Shown here one piece after another: positions 44,144-52,976 of a DNA stretch of 64,000 nt. Position numbers and translations under genes: made by a program. The first letter of the stretch is position 1. Every line of letters begins with the position of its first letter. Below the pieces are notes generated by a model that did no database searches, was not told where the DNA came from, and worked only from the letters and a program-made list of their open reading frames with translations. Source of the stretch: Schaalia odontolytica (GTDB lineage: Bacteria; Actinomycetota; Actinomycetes; Actinomycetales; Actinomycetaceae); the NCBI RefSeq assembly GCF_009730335.1, contig NZ_CP046315.1, positions 2,170,001 through 2,234,000 on the forward strand. The letters run 5' to 3'.

Positions 44144-46188
44144 CGCGTTTCCTCCTGACCGTTCATTTCCTGCGCGAAGCCATCAGCCTCGTCGCGGGGC
44201 GGCAGAGCCGCGTACACGTGCTCGGGACCGACCTCGGTGAGGACCGGGCGGATGTCCAGTCCGTAATCGGGGTGCGAGGACCGCGGTGCGAAGCGGTCGC
44301 CCACGGGGAAGTCGCGAGGCGAGGGCACCGTGCCGGGGACCTGGTGGAGTCGGCCGGAGCCGGACTCGATCGAGAGGACGGCGCCCAGCAGGCCGCGCGT
44401 GTACTCGTGGGTCGGGTGCGTGAGCAGTTCCTTGGTGGGGGCCTGCTCGATGACCTGGCCGGCGTACATGACGGTGATGTGGTGTGCCACCTCGGCGACG
44501 AGCGCCAGGTCGTGGGACACGAAGATCATGGCGAAGCCGAGCTTCTCGCGCAGCTCGTTGAGCAGTGCGATGACCTGCTTCTGGACGGTCACGTCCAGAG
44601 CGGTGGTCGGCTCGTCCGCGATGATGAGCTTCGGGTCGCGGGTCAGGGCCATGGCGATGAGAACACGCTGACGCTGGCCGCCCGAGAGCTCGTGCGGGTA
44701 GGACTCGAGGGTGCGCTTGGGATCCAGGCCCACGAGCTCAAGGAGCTCCTCGGCGCTGCGGGTACCACCGCGGCTGGTCAGCTGCTTCATCTGAGCCTTG
44801 ATCAGCATGGCGGGGTTCAGGGACGACAGGGCGTCCTGGTAGATCATGGCCATCTCGTGACCGAGCAGCGCGCGGCGCTCCTCGGCCGACTTCTCGAGCA
44901 GGTTCTCACCCTGGTAGAGGATTTCGCCCGTGATCTGCGCCTTGGGGTCGATGAGGCCCATGATGGTCAGGGCCGTGATCGACTTGCCGCAGCCGGACTC
45001 GCCCACGAGGCCCATCGTCTCGCCGGGGCGGACCTTGAAGGACACGTGGTCGACGACGTTGACGTCGCCGTGACGCTCGAACTTGATGCACAGGTCGTTA
45101 ACCTCAAGCAGCGGGGTCTTCTCCAGGTGCGCCTCGAAGCGGTCGGTGCGCTTGCCTTCGACGGACTCAAGGTCGTCGAGGCGGGCCTGCAGGGACTCGG
45201 CCTGCTCGGCGTAGGCGCGGCGCGGGTCGAGGAGGAGCTTGTCGGCCTCGCGGTCGGTATCCTTGTCGACCTGAGCGACTGCCGCAGACGCGGGAGCCGC
45301 CACCATGGCGTCGGTGATGCCCTCAGACAGAATGTTGAGGCACAGGACCGTGATCATGATGAACAGGCCCGGGAAGAACGCGGTCCACCACTTGCCCAGC
45401 AGAACCGACAGGTTCGACGAGGCCTCGGACAGGACGTTGCCCCACGTGGCTACGGTGGTCGCCTGGAGGCCCGAACCGATGAAGGTCAGGGAGGCCTCGA
45501 GGATGATCGCGTCGGCGACGAGGACGGTCGCGAACACGAGCACCGGGGCGGCCGTGTTGCGCATGACGTGCTTGGTGAGGATCCACGGAGCGCGGGCGCC
45601 GGAGACGATCACCGCGCGGACGTAGTCCTCACCGTAGGCGGCCATGACGTTCGCGCGAACGATGCGCGACAGCTGCGGGATGTAGACGAATGCGATCGAG
45701 CAGATGATAACGATGACCAGGCCGAAGGTGTTGCCGGACTTGGACAGCGTGCGCCCAAAGACCAGGACGGAGACAGCCGCCATGGCGATGCCGGGCACCG
45801 CCATCACGATGTCCATGACGCGCATGATCGCTTCGGAGAAGGACTTGCGCACGACCGCTGCGATCGAGCCGATGATCGCGCCGAAGAAGAGGGCGATCAG
45901 GGTCGAGCACAGACCGATCATCAGCGAGTAACGTCCGCCGAACAGGACGCGAGCGAAGATGTCACGGCCGACGTGGTCGGTTCCGAACAGGTGCTCACCG
46001 GAAGGGGCGCTCCACTTGTCGAAGATGTCATCGGGACCGTAGGGAGAAACCTGGGGCGCCAGGATCGAGACGAGGACGATGAGGACAAGGAGGCCCATCG
46101 CGATCTTCGATCCGGTGGACATCGCACTGATGCGCGAGAAACGTGCGCCCTTCGCGGTGACCTTGCCGAGCTTTTCTTTCTGATTCAT
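44140..46188 (-). CDS. Fused ABC permease (DppC-type) and ATPase (DppD-type)
   Basis: 682 residues. Residues about 1-290 are a DppC-like permease (SGEHLFGTDHVGRDIFARVL near the N-terminus, EDYVRAVIVSGARAPWI as the coupling loop). A charged linker (about 300-345) leads to a complete ATPase (Walker A GESGCGKSI, signature LSGGQRQRV, Walker B IIADEPTT). Fused subunits of this kind occur in peptide-family sialic acid importers such as SatABCD of Haemophilus ducreyi, as I recall it, which fits the nan genes downstream. No frameshift is needed to explain the fusion. Confidence 0.92.
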   Translation of the reverse strand: MNQKEKLGKVTAKGARFSRISAMSTGSKIAMGLLVLIVLVSILAPQVSPYGPDDIFDKWSAPSGEHLFGTDHVGRDIFARVLFGGRYSLMIGLCSTLIALFFGAIIGSIAAVVRKSFSEAIMRVMDIVMAVPGIAMAAVSVLVFGRTLSKSGNTFGLVIVIICSIAFVYIPQLSRIVRANVMAAYGEDYVRAVIVSGARAPWILTKHVMRNTAAPVLVFATVLVADAIILEASLTFIGSGLQATTVATWGNVLSEASSNLSVLLGKWWTAFFPGLFIMITVLCLNILSEGITDAMVAAPASAAVAQVDKDTDREADKLLLDPRRAYAEQAESLQARLDDLESVEGKRTDRFEAHLEKTPLLEVNDLCIKFERHGDVNVVDHVSFKVRPGETMGLVGESGCGKSITALTIMGLIDPKAQITGEILYQGENLLEKSAEERRALLGHEMAMIYQDALSSLNPAMLIKAQMKQLTSRGGTRSAEELLELVGLDPKRTLESYPHELSGGQRQRVLIAMALTRDPKLIIADEPTTALDVTVQKQVIALLNELREKLGFAMIFVSHDLALVAEVAHHITVMYAGQVIEQAPTKELLTHPTHEYTRGLLGAVLSIESGSGRLHQVPGTVPSPRDFPVGDRFAPRSSHPDYGLDIRPVLTEVGPEHVYAALPPRDEADGFAQEMNGQEETR

Positions 46189-46191
46189 GCC

Positions 46192-47145
46192 TCACACCGA
46201 CCTAATACGCGGATTGATGAGCAGGTAGAGCATGTCAACGATGATGTTGACGACGATGAACGCGATCGCGACGACGAGCGCGCCACCCTGCACCAGGGTG
46301 ACCCAGTTTTCCTGGATGCCCTTGAGCAGGACCGCCTTACCCATTCCATCGATGGAGAAGATAATTTCGATGACGACCGCGCCACCCATCAGGTAGCCGA
46401 TGCGCAGGCCGAGGACGGTCACGGGGGTGATGAGCGCGTTACGCAGCACGTTGCGGGCCACGACGATGCGCTTGGGGATGCCGGCGCCGACCGCGGTGCG
46501 GACGTAGTCGCGATCCAGTTCCTCAACCATTGAGGTACGCACGACTCGCGTCATCTGACCGATCACGGGAACTGCCAGGGCGATAGCCGGAAGGAGCATC
46601 CGCAGGAACCAGCCGCTCGGATCTTCGCTGAACGCGGGCAGAGGGCCGGAGACCGGAAGCTTCTGAACAAATCCGAGGACCAGCAGCGCTGCCAGCCAGA
46701 AGGACGGAGTGCCGATGCCGATGACCGAGAACACGCGGATGACCTGGTCGGGCCAGCGATCGCGGTACAGAGCGGCGAGAACACCGAGGGGGAAGGCGAT
46801 GATGACGGCGAAGAACAAGCCGAGGAAGGTGAGCTGCAGGGTGATCGGAAGAGCCTGAGCAACCAGATCGGTCACGTGGTTGGACGTGCCAACGCCGTAG
46901 GTGCCGAGGTCGCCGTGGAGCATGTTCCACAGGTAGTGACCGTACTGAACGAAGAAGGGGTCGTTGAGACCGTGCTGCACACGGTACTCTTCGAGAGCTT
47001 CGGGGGTCGCGGTCTCACCCAGTGCCGAGTAGGCCGGGTCAATGGGAGACAGCGACATGATGAAGAAGACGAGGAAGGACACGCCGACCACCATGATCGG
47101 CAGGGCCACCAAACGTCGTCCGATGAGTCGCAGAAGGTTATTCAC
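46192..47145 (-). CDS. ABC transporter permease, DppB type
   Basis: 317 residues, about six membrane segments. The EELDRDYVRTAVGAGIPKRI coupling loop and GLRIGYLMGGAVVIEIIFSI are typical of DppB/OppB. It pairs with the permease half of the fusion protein encoded 3 bp downstream to form the channel. Confidence 0.92.
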   Translation of the reverse strand: MNNLLRLIGRRLVALPIMVVGVSFLVFFIMSLSPIDPAYSALGETATPEALEEYRVQHGLNDPFFVQYGHYLWNMLHGDLGTYGVGTSNHVTDLVAQALPITLQLTFLGLFFAVIIAFPLGVLAALYRDRWPDQVIRVFSVIGIGTPSFWLAALLVLGFVQKLPVSGPLPAFSEDPSGWFLRMLLPAIALAVPVIGQMTRVVRTSMVEELDRDYVRTAVGAGIPKRIVVARNVLRNALITPVTVLGLRIGYLMGGAVVIEIIFSIDGMGKAVLLKGIQENWVTLVQGGALVVAIAFIVVNIIVDMLYLLINPRIRSV

Positions 47146-47178
47146 TGCTAGACCTCCATTTCAACGGATTTTGGCAAT

Positions 47179-47244
47179 AAGAAAGGAGGGGTGGCGCCCA
47201 ACTGTGGCGTCCGCCTCAGGGTGGGGCTCCACCCCTCCTTTCTT
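47179..47244 (-). terminator. Hairpin after the binding-protein gene
   Basis: AAGAAAGGAGGGGTGG (47179-47194) and its exact reverse complement (47229-47244) form a 16-bp stem with a 34-base loop, 17 bp past the binding-protein stop. Likely partial terminator setting excess of the binding protein. Confidence 0.7.
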
Positions 47245-47261
47245 CGTGGTCCCTAGGGGAC

Positions 47262-48833
47262 TTACTTAGCGCTCACACCGAGCAGCTGCAGGCCGGTGGA
47301 GGAGATCGGCTGGAATCCTTCCACCTTCTGGGGGTTGGAACCGGTGATCATGTTGCGGAACACGAGCGGGAAGATCACGGTCTTCTCAGCGAGCAGATCC
47401 TGAGCCTCGCCCCACTTGGCCTTGGCGGCGTCACCGTCGAGCTGAACGGCCTCGTCCATGATGGACTGCAGCTTGTTGAAGGACTCGGGGTCCGAGGCCT
47501 GCCAGCCGTCGCGCTTCTTGGTCCAGACGTTGTCGCCGTTCCACCACGAGATGATGATGCCGGGGTCGGTGCCGAAGACCGAGGGGTCGCCGGGGGCCAG
47601 GACGATGTCGTAGGTGGGGTTGTCAACGTCGGTGACGTTGGCGTAGAGGTCAGACGAAGCCATCTGAGTGTGGTTGACCTTCAGACCCAGGGCCTCCAGG
47701 TCGGACTTGATCTGGGGAACCAGCGAGAGGACCCACGGGTGGTCCGTCGACACCAGGTTCACCTCGAGGCCGGAGACGCCAGCGTCGCTCAGGAGCTTGG
47801 CGGCGGCGTCCTTGTCGTAGGACAGATCGGTCGAGGGCTTCTTGTAGGCGGGGTTCGCCTCGGGCAGGAAGGAGGTCGCTTCAACGGCCTGGCCCTCGAG
47901 CGAGGAGCTGATCAGCTTCTGCTTATCGACGGCCTTGACGATTGCGCGGCGAACCTCGGGCTTGTCGAAGGGAGCCTTCTGCGTGTTGAACATCAGGAAG
48001 GGGTTGCCGTAGCCGGGCTTGGACTCAACGTTCCAGCCAGCGCCCTTGAGCTGATCCTGCGCGGAGGCGGGAACGGCTTCCATGATGTCGACGGTGCCAC
48101 CGATGGCGGCGGCGAGGCGGGCGGAGTCATCCTTGAGGGACTGCCACTTGAGGGTGGCGACCTTCGCGGGCTCGTTGCCGGTGTAGTTCTCGTTCGGAAC
48201 AGCGGTGATCTCGGTCGCCGTGATGTTCTCGTACTTGTAGGGGCCGGTGCCGATCGGCTTCGCCTTGAGCGAGTCTTCGTCCATCGACGCGGGGACAACG
48301 CGGACGTTAACGAAACGCTCCTTCAGGTTGGCGAAGGGGTGCTTGAGCTTGATCGTGATGGTGTTGTCGTCCTTGGCTTCGACGGAGTCGACGAAGGTGA
48401 AGAACTGACGGTAGATCGACTTCTCGGAGGTCGCGCGCTCGTAGGAGGCCACGAAGTCGGCGGCAGTCACGGGGGTGCCGTCGGAGAACTTCGCGCCGTC
48501 GCGCAGCTTCACCTCGTACTCGGTGTCGGAGATCTTCTCCGGGTCACCGGCGGCCAGCGCGGGACTGACCGAGTAGTCGGCCATGTTGAAACGGTACAGG
48601 CCCTCGAGGACCTGCCAGTTCGCACCCATGCCGAGAGCCGAGGTGGTGATCGGGCCGTAATCGGTGGTTTCGTAGGCGACACCGGCGGTGATCGTACCCT
48701 TCGGTCCGTCGGAGGCCTTCGAGCCGCCGTCGGTCGACGTGGTGGTGGAAGATCCGCCGCCGCACGCGGTCAGGATCATGGCGGCAGCTGCGGTCAGTGC
48801 AGCGCCGGTTGCGAAGTGTTTGCGCATTCGCAT
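47262..48833 (-). CDS. ABC transporter substrate-binding lipoprotein, peptide/nickel family (presumed sialic acid)
   Basis: 523 residues from the ATG at 48833, which has AGGAG seven bases upstream. The signal peptide ends in lipobox ILTAC followed by a Ser/Thr/Gly linker. The rest is an SBP_bac_5 fold (GTPVTAADFVASYERATS, IGTGPYKYENI, FLPEANPAYKKP). First gene of the nan operon, divergent from the FadR-type regulator. Substrate inferred from the sialic acid enzymes in the same operon; sialylated oligosaccharides or peptides are alternatives. Confidence 0.88.
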   Translation of the reverse strand: MRMRKHFATGAALTAAAAMILTACGGGSSTTTSTDGGSKASDGPKGTITAGVAYETTDYGPITTSALGMGANWQVLEGLYRFNMADYSVSPALAAGDPEKISDTEYEVKLRDGAKFSDGTPVTAADFVASYERATSEKSIYRQFFTFVDSVEAKDDNTITIKLKHPFANLKERFVNVRVVPASMDEDSLKAKPIGTGPYKYENITATEITAVPNENYTGNEPAKVATLKWQSLKDDSARLAAAIGGTVDIMEAVPASAQDQLKGAGWNVESKPGYGNPFLMFNTQKAPFDKPEVRRAIVKAVDKQKLISSSLEGQAVEATSFLPEANPAYKKPSTDLSYDKDAAAKLLSDAGVSGLEVNLVSTDHPWVLSLVPQIKSDLEALGLKVNHTQMASSDLYANVTDVDNPTYDIVLAPGDPSVFGTDPGIIISWWNGDNVWTKKRDGWQASDPESFNKLQSIMDEAVQLDGDAAKAKWGEAQDLLAEKTVIFPLVFRNMITGSNPQKVEGFQPISSTGLQLLGVSAK

Positions 48834-48888
48834 GTTCTCGCTCCTCATCTTCGAGAATTGGGACGTGCGGTTCTGTTGTTCCGCTCGC

Positions 48889-48894
48889 TATACT
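48889..48894 (+). promoter_or_regulatory. -10 box of the nan regulator, leaderless start
   Basis: TATACT ends 6 bases before the regulator ATG, so the transcript should begin at or next to the start codon. No ribosome-binding site is present. Confidence 0.6.
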
Positions 48895-48900
48895 AACTCT

Positions 48901-49665
48901 ATGTTGTCTGACAAATTAGCGCAAGCGATATCACCACAATCGCCCCCAGAAACCAGCCATAACCGACCCGTACCGACACAGATTGACTCACGATCCTCGG
49001 TAACGATGGATGCGATCAAGTCCTATATTCTGCGACATGGATTACATCCGGGCGATCGCCTCCCGACAGAATCGGCATTATGTGCCGACCTTGGCGTTTC
49101 GCGCTCGTCCGTGCGAGAAGCTCTCCGACGTCTCCAGGCCCTCGATATCGTGACGGTCCGTCAGGGTTCGGGGTCTTACGTCGGCGAGATGTCGATGCAG
49201 CCGCTCGTCGAAACCCTCGTCCTGCGCGCCGCCCTCGACGAGATCAACGGCGCACAGTCCCTGCACGCGATCATCGACACGCGCCGGGCCCTCGACCTCG
49301 GGATCGCGGTCCCACTCACCCGGGCCATGAAGGGCACGACGAACCCGCACCTGTGGGAACTCGTCGAGGCGATGACCGAATACGCACACTCGGGTTCGAC
49401 CTACCTGGAGCAGGACATCGCGTTCCATTCCGGCCTCCTCGCCTACGTCGAGAACGAACTCATGCACCAGCTGGTCGCCGCCATGTGGCTCGTCCATCAG
49501 AGCGTGACTCCTCAGCTGGCCGCAGCGTCGCGCCAGGAAATGGAAGACACCGCCGAGGCCCACGCAGCTATCCTGCGAGCCTGCGAGGCCGGCGACCTCG
49601 AGGCATACACCGCCGCCGTCGAGGCGCACTACGCCCCGCTCCTCGCGATCATCGAAGGTCGCTAG
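48901..49665 (+). CDS. nanR: GntR/FadR-family regulator of the sialic acid operon
   Basis: 254 residues from the ATG at 48901. Winged HTH with GDRLPTESALCADLGVSRSS and VREALRRLQALDIVTVRQGSG; the rest is an all-helical FCD effector domain (QDIAFHSGLLAYVENELMHQ). A 30-residue polar tail precedes the HTH. Divergent from the importer operon, with a palindrome over its own start codon, so it probably represses both. Effector is likely a sialic acid or ManNAc-6-phosphate. Confidence 0.87.
   Translation: MLSDKLAQAISPQSPPETSHNRPVPTQIDSRSSVTMDAIKSYILRHGLHPGDRLPTESALCADLGVSRSSVREALRRLQALDIVTVRQGSGSYVGEMSMQPLVETLVLRAALDEINGAQSLHAIIDTRRALDLGIAVPLTRAMKGTTNPHLWELVEAMTEYAHSGSTYLEQDIAFHSGLLAYVENELMHQLVAAMWLVHQSVTPQLAAASRQEMEDTAEAHAAILRACEAGDLEAYTAAVEAHYAPLLAIIEGR
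48904..48914. promoter_or_regulatory. NanR-type operator palindrome
   Basis: TTGTCTGACAA is a perfect inverted repeat around one base, within codons 2-5 of the regulator. Read on the minus strand it supplies TTGTCA as a -35, 16 bp from TATAGC, for the importer promoter. Confidence 0.6.
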
Positions 49666-49756
49666 AGCGCACAGAAAAACCCGGAGCGTTGTGGGGGTGA
49701 ACTGCCTCCCGTTTCTTGGACATCGAAATTGAAGTCCGGGGAATGGGAGGCTTTTC

Positions 49757-50269
49757 ATGTCTGTGGATCTGCGGTTGAGGCATGATCGTTTGCTTCGGGA
49801 GCAGGCGGTGTCGATGTTTGAGAGGGGTTGTGGCTATGCTTTGACCGCCGGGAGGCTTGGTGTGTGTGCCGAGACTGTGAGAGAGTGGCAGAAGACATAC
49901 CGCGCAATTGGGAGGAGCGGACTTTTGGCCATGGGAGTGAAGTACGCCAGATACGACTATGAGACCAAGGTCGCCGCAGCGAGGGCCGTGGTAGACGGCG
50001 GGATGAGTAAGCCTGAGGCGATGGTGCGCTTCGGTATTGCGAGCGCGACACCGTTGAAGCAGTGGTGCAGGCTGTACCGCGAGGGCGGCGCGCAGGCCCT
50101 TAAGCCTAAGCCCAAGGGCAGGCCGAAGGGGTCGGTGCGGGCGGTGCCACCAACGCGTGAGGAGGAACTCCAAGAGCGCGTGCGTAAGCTTGAGGCGCAG
50201 GTGGCGTACCTAAAAAAATCGATTGCCCTGAAGGCGCAGAGGCGCTCCCAAACCGGGACAAAGCCCTAG
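49757..50269 (+). CDS. IS3-family transposase OrfA
   Basis: 170 residues with two HTH stretches (MFERGCGYALTAGRLGVCAE and KPEAMVRFGIASATPLKQWC) and a C-terminal leucine-zipper-like helix (VRKLEAQVAYLKKSIALKAQ). A run of seven As at 50212-50218 allows -1 slippage: orfB is in the -1 frame and is open from there on, so an OrfAB fusion transposase can be made. OrfA alone binds the ends and regulates. Confidence 0.93.
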   Translation: MSVDLRLRHDRLLREQAVSMFERGCGYALTAGRLGVCAETVREWQKTYRAIGRSGLLAMGVKYARYDYETKVAAARAVVDGGMSKPEAMVRFGIASATPLKQWCRLYREGGAQALKPKPKGRPKGSVRAVPPTREEELQERVRKLEAQVAYLKKSIALKAQRRSQTGTKP

Positions 50270-51129
50270 TGGTTGCCGAGCTTTCAGGGCATGGACACAG
50301 GGTGTGTGATCTCCTCGAGGTGGCAGGCCTTGCCAGGTCGAGCTACTACTACGCGCTGACTCACCCCCAGCAGCCAACCAGAGCGCAGCTACGTCCCAAG
50401 GTCGCCCAGATCTTTTCACGCACCCCCAACGGGTGCGGTCACAGGCAGATAGCCATGTGCCTGCGCGCTGAGGAAGGGGAGCGCATCGCCGACAAGACGG
50501 TCTTGAAGATGATGCGCGAGATGGGTCTGCGCTGCGGCATACGCCGCGAGAGGGCCTACCACAGGTACAACTCCTACAAGGGGGACGTGGGACACAGCTT
50601 CGACAACATCATCGGCCGCGACTTCAAGGCCGATGGCCCCTGGCAGAAACTGGGTACCGACGTCACCGAGTTCAAGCTCTCCTTCGGCAAGGCCTACCTC
50701 GCTCCGGTCTACGACTTTGCCAGCAAAGAGATCGTCGCGCACTCCATTTCGATGTGCCCCAACCTCGCCCAGCAACAAGAGATGCTCCAGATACTCATGG
50801 ACGCCAAACCAGCAGGGGCCGAACCGATCTTGCACTCGGACATGGGATGGCAATACCAGCACGAAACCTACATCAGCACGCTCGCCGATAACGGTTTCAT
50901 CCAGAGCATGTCACGCAAAGGCAACTGCATCGACAATGGCGCCACCGAGCAGGTCTTCGGACACCTCAAGGACGAATTCTTCCGCGGCCAGGACTGGCAG
51001 ACCTTCGAGAGCTTCAAAGCCGACCTCGACGCCTACATCACGCACTGGAACACAACAAGACGCCAAGTAAAGCTCAAGGGCCTGACCCCGGCAGAATACC
51101 GGGATCAGGCCCTACAGGAAGCCGCATAA
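50269..51129 (+). CDS. IS3-family transposase OrfB (DDE integrase)
   Basis: 286 residues from a GTG overlapping the OrfA stop by one base, or made as an OrfAB fusion by -1 slippage upstream. HTH_21 region (SHGHR-like start, TPNGCGHRQIAMCLRAEEGE), then the DDE catalytic triad in GTDVTEFKL, HSDMGWQYQ and NGATEQVFGHLKDE. Intact, so the element may be active. Confidence 0.94.
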   Translation: MVAELSGHGHRVCDLLEVAGLARSSYYYALTHPQQPTRAQLRPKVAQIFSRTPNGCGHRQIAMCLRAEEGERIADKTVLKMMREMGLRCGIRRERAYHRYNSYKGDVGHSFDNIIGRDFKADGPWQKLGTDVTEFKLSFGKAYLAPVYDFASKEIVAHSISMCPNLAQQQEMLQILMDAKPAGAEPILHSDMGWQYQHETYISTLADNGFIQSMSRKGNCIDNGATEQVFGHLKDEFFRGQDWQTFESFKADLDAYITHWNTTRRQVKLKGLTPAEYRDQALQEAA

Positions 51130-51200
51130 CGGCTACCATTTAAAGCGTCCAAGTTTCGGGGCGCAGTTCAGGGCACGCGCACCGGGTTTTCTGTATCCAC

Positions 51201-52217
51201 TTAGCGACGAACGGTAGCCTCCCACAGGCCGCGGTCGCGCTCGAAGACCACCACAGCCTCGTCCCCATCGACCGTCGCGTCGCTATACCCGAAGGCGCCT
51301 TCCCCGAAAGTAGCGACCACCTCGGCGTACACCTCGCCCTCCCACGGGGGCGTCAGGCGCACGATCTCACCGCAGGCTCGCGTATCCATCCTCCCGGGGT
51401 GTACGAAGAGCGCACCGATCATGCGCGCGTTACAGCCCGGGTCATCGAGCTCCCATAGGCGCCCACCGGCCCACGTGCGCCCGTCTCCCCACGCGAGGAA
51501 GCGCGCACCCGAGCCTCGCCCTTCGAAGCCCTGGAGACGACAGTTCGCAACGAGGCGACCGTCCCACACACTCAGCGTCGTCTCGTCGAGGAGCACTCCC
51601 CCGTCGCCAACAAGCGGGTCCGCCGCACCGACGAGGCGACCCGCGCGGGCGTACGCGACGCGCACGTGCGTCTCATCCCCCACGCGCACGACGTAGGGCA
51701 GAGCCACAGCCCCGTCAAGCGCGACCGTGCCGCCAGACGTCGCAAACAGCGCGTCGGCGCCCGTGAGCTCATAGAGCTCGTCCGTCATGTCCACATAGGC
51801 AAAGTCTTCTGGGCCACTCCCCCACGCCCACCAGGCGCGCAGTCGCTCGCCACCCGCACGCGAGTCCATGTAGCCCACGCGCCCATCCGTCGACGCGAAC
51901 GCCAGATGCATGAGCCCGTCGCCGTCCACGCCGACACACGCATCCGAAGAGACGGGCGGGCCGCCGGCGGGAAGCGGGTGCGACTCACTCCACCGTCCCG
52001 AGCCCTCGCGTTCCATCCACAGGATACGGTTCGGATTCGGTAGATCCGAGGCCATCGTCAGCCCGTTGAAGTCAGATCCCGTGCCCGAGGCCGGGGCCGG
52101 CCGCTCGTCAAAGAAGAGGACGGTGCGCTCGTCCGCGAGCGTCACGAGGCCGGGGATGCGCGCCTCGCCCGCACCCTTCGGAGCGACGATGCAACAGAAG
52201 TCGACAGAGTCAGTCAT
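51201..52217 (-). CDS. Sialidase-like (BNR repeat) protein without signal peptide
   Basis: 338 residues from the ATG at 52217. ARIPGLVTLADERTVLFFDE carries the sialidase RIP motif (Arg20) and the DER that follows it in the family; GSDFNGL resembles the catalytic-Asp loop, and WGDGRTW is an Asp-box-like repeat. No signal peptide or anchor, so it would act inside the cell, perhaps on imported sialosides. It converges on the nan regulator. It could instead be a non-sialidase six-bladed propeller. Confidence 0.65.
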   Translation of the reverse strand: MTDSVDFCCIVAPKGAGEARIPGLVTLADERTVLFFDERPAPASGTGSDFNGLTMASDLPNPNRILWMEREGSGRWSESHPLPAGGPPVSSDACVGVDGDGLMHLAFASTDGRVGYMDSRAGGERLRAWWAWGSGPEDFAYVDMTDELYELTGADALFATSGGTVALDGAVALPYVVRVGDETHVRVAYARAGRLVGAADPLVGDGGVLLDETTLSVWDGRLVANCRLQGFEGRGSGARFLAWGDGRTWAGGRLWELDDPGCNARMIGALFVHPGRMDTRACGEIVRLTPPWEGEVYAEVVATFGEGAFGYSDATVDGDEAVVVFERDRGLWEATVRR

Positions 52218-52257
52218 ATATGCAGGATAATCGAGACGCCCGCCCAGATACAAAGAA

Positions 52258-52287
52258 CCCCGGGGAACCAGTGGTCCTCGGGGCTTT
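52258..52287 (-). terminator. Terminator of rpmG
   Basis: CCCCGGGGAACC pairs with GGTCCTCGGGG around a short loop with one bulge and one wobble; TTCTTTG follows on the minus strand. Confidence 0.65.
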
Positions 52288-52300
52288 GAGACGGAAGCCG

Positions 52301-52471
52301 TCAGCGGGTCTCGCGGTGCGCCGTCGACTTGTGGCAGCGCGGGCAGTACTTCGCCAGCTCGAGACGATCCGGCGTGTTACGACGGTTCTTCTTGGTGATG
52401 TAGTTGCGCTCCTTGCACTCCGAGCAGGCCAGAGTGATCTTGGGGCGAACGTCCTGGGACTTGCTTGCCAC
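52301..52471 (-). CDS. rpmG: 50S ribosomal protein L33
   Basis: 56 residues from a GTG behind GAGGGAAACAACC. The protein runs [18 protein letters not shown], then [24 protein letters not shown] and [10 protein letters not shown]. Two CxxC pairs make it the zinc-binding form of L33. Many actinobacteria have a zinc-free paralogue induced under zinc shortage; none is seen here. Confidence 0.95.
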   Translation of the reverse strand: MASKSQDVRPKITLACSECKERNYITKKNRRNTPDRLELAKYCPRCHKSTAHRETR

Positions 52472-52525
52472 GGTTGTTTCCCTCGCTTAGTTTCGTCGCT
52501 CACGCGACCTGTCGGATCAAAGAAT

Positions 52526-52602
52526 TGGTAGCGGGGGCGGGGCTCGAACCCGCGACCTCACGATTATGAGTCGTGCGCTCTGACCAGCTGAGCTACCCCG
52601 CC
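52526..52602 (-). tRNA. tRNA-Met (CAT), elongator type
   Basis: Acceptor GGCGGGG/CCCCGCT (G-U end pair), D-arm TAGCTCAGCTGG, anticodon loop CTCATAA, encoded CCA. The anticodon stem lacks the GGG/CCC pairs of initiator tRNA. Confidence 0.94.
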
Positions 52603-52629
52603 GCCGGAAGCGGACGAATCCGCAACCGG

Positions 52630-52702
52630 AGCCCCGAAAGGGAATCGAACCCTTGACCTTCTCCTTACCATGGAGACGCTCTGCCTACTGAGCTATCGGG
52701 GC
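52630..52702 (-). tRNA. tRNA-Thr (GGT)
   Basis: Acceptor GCCCCGA/TCGGGGC, anticodon loop ATGGTAA with GGT, T-loop GGTTCGATTCC. CCA not encoded. Confidence 0.95.
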
Positions 52703-52793
52703 AACGCCGGAAAGCGTATCACATCTCCGACCGCCGAAGCAATCCCGGAGCCTGAGAATGACATCACAGGCGTTACTCACTGGGACCAGCGAG

Positions 52794-52878
52794 TGGTGGC
52801 AGGTGAGGGATTCGAACCCCCGAAGCACGAAGCGTCTGATTTACAGTCAGATCCATTTGGCCGCTTTGGTAACCTGCC
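52794..52878 (-). tRNA. tRNA-Tyr (GTA)
   Basis: Acceptor GGCAGGT/ACCTGCC, anticodon loop CTGTAAA, long variable arm typical of bacterial tRNA-Tyr, encoded CCA. Confidence 0.95.
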
Positions 52879-52976
52879 GTGCGCCGCTCTCGCGGTGCCG
52901 TGAAAGAATAGCATTAAAATGATCCCGAGCGCCAATCGGAACAACGATTGGCTAAATTCCAACGAAAGGTGCACCC

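Larger units (their letters stand above)
49698..51170 (+). mobile_element. IS3-family element (IS150-like), complete
   Basis: 1473 bp. Terminal inverted repeats of 24 bp (49698-49721 and 51147-51170) start TGAACTGC and share CTTGGAC with 5 mismatches. Both flanks show GGG, a 3-bp target duplication. Two overlapping frames encode OrfA and OrfB. Confidence 0.95.
49672..51193. terminator. Bidirectional terminator split by the IS element
   Basis: CAGAAAAACCCGG (49672-49684) and CCGGGTTTTCTG (51182-51193) are complementary arms. Removing the IS and one GGG copy restores one hairpin with A/T tails on both sides between the convergent regulator and sialidase genes. Confidence 0.7.

Noticed and set aside
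52526-52602. Initiator tRNA-Met
   Set aside because: The anticodon stem lacks three G-C pairs and the acceptor end is a G-U pair, which fits the elongator form.
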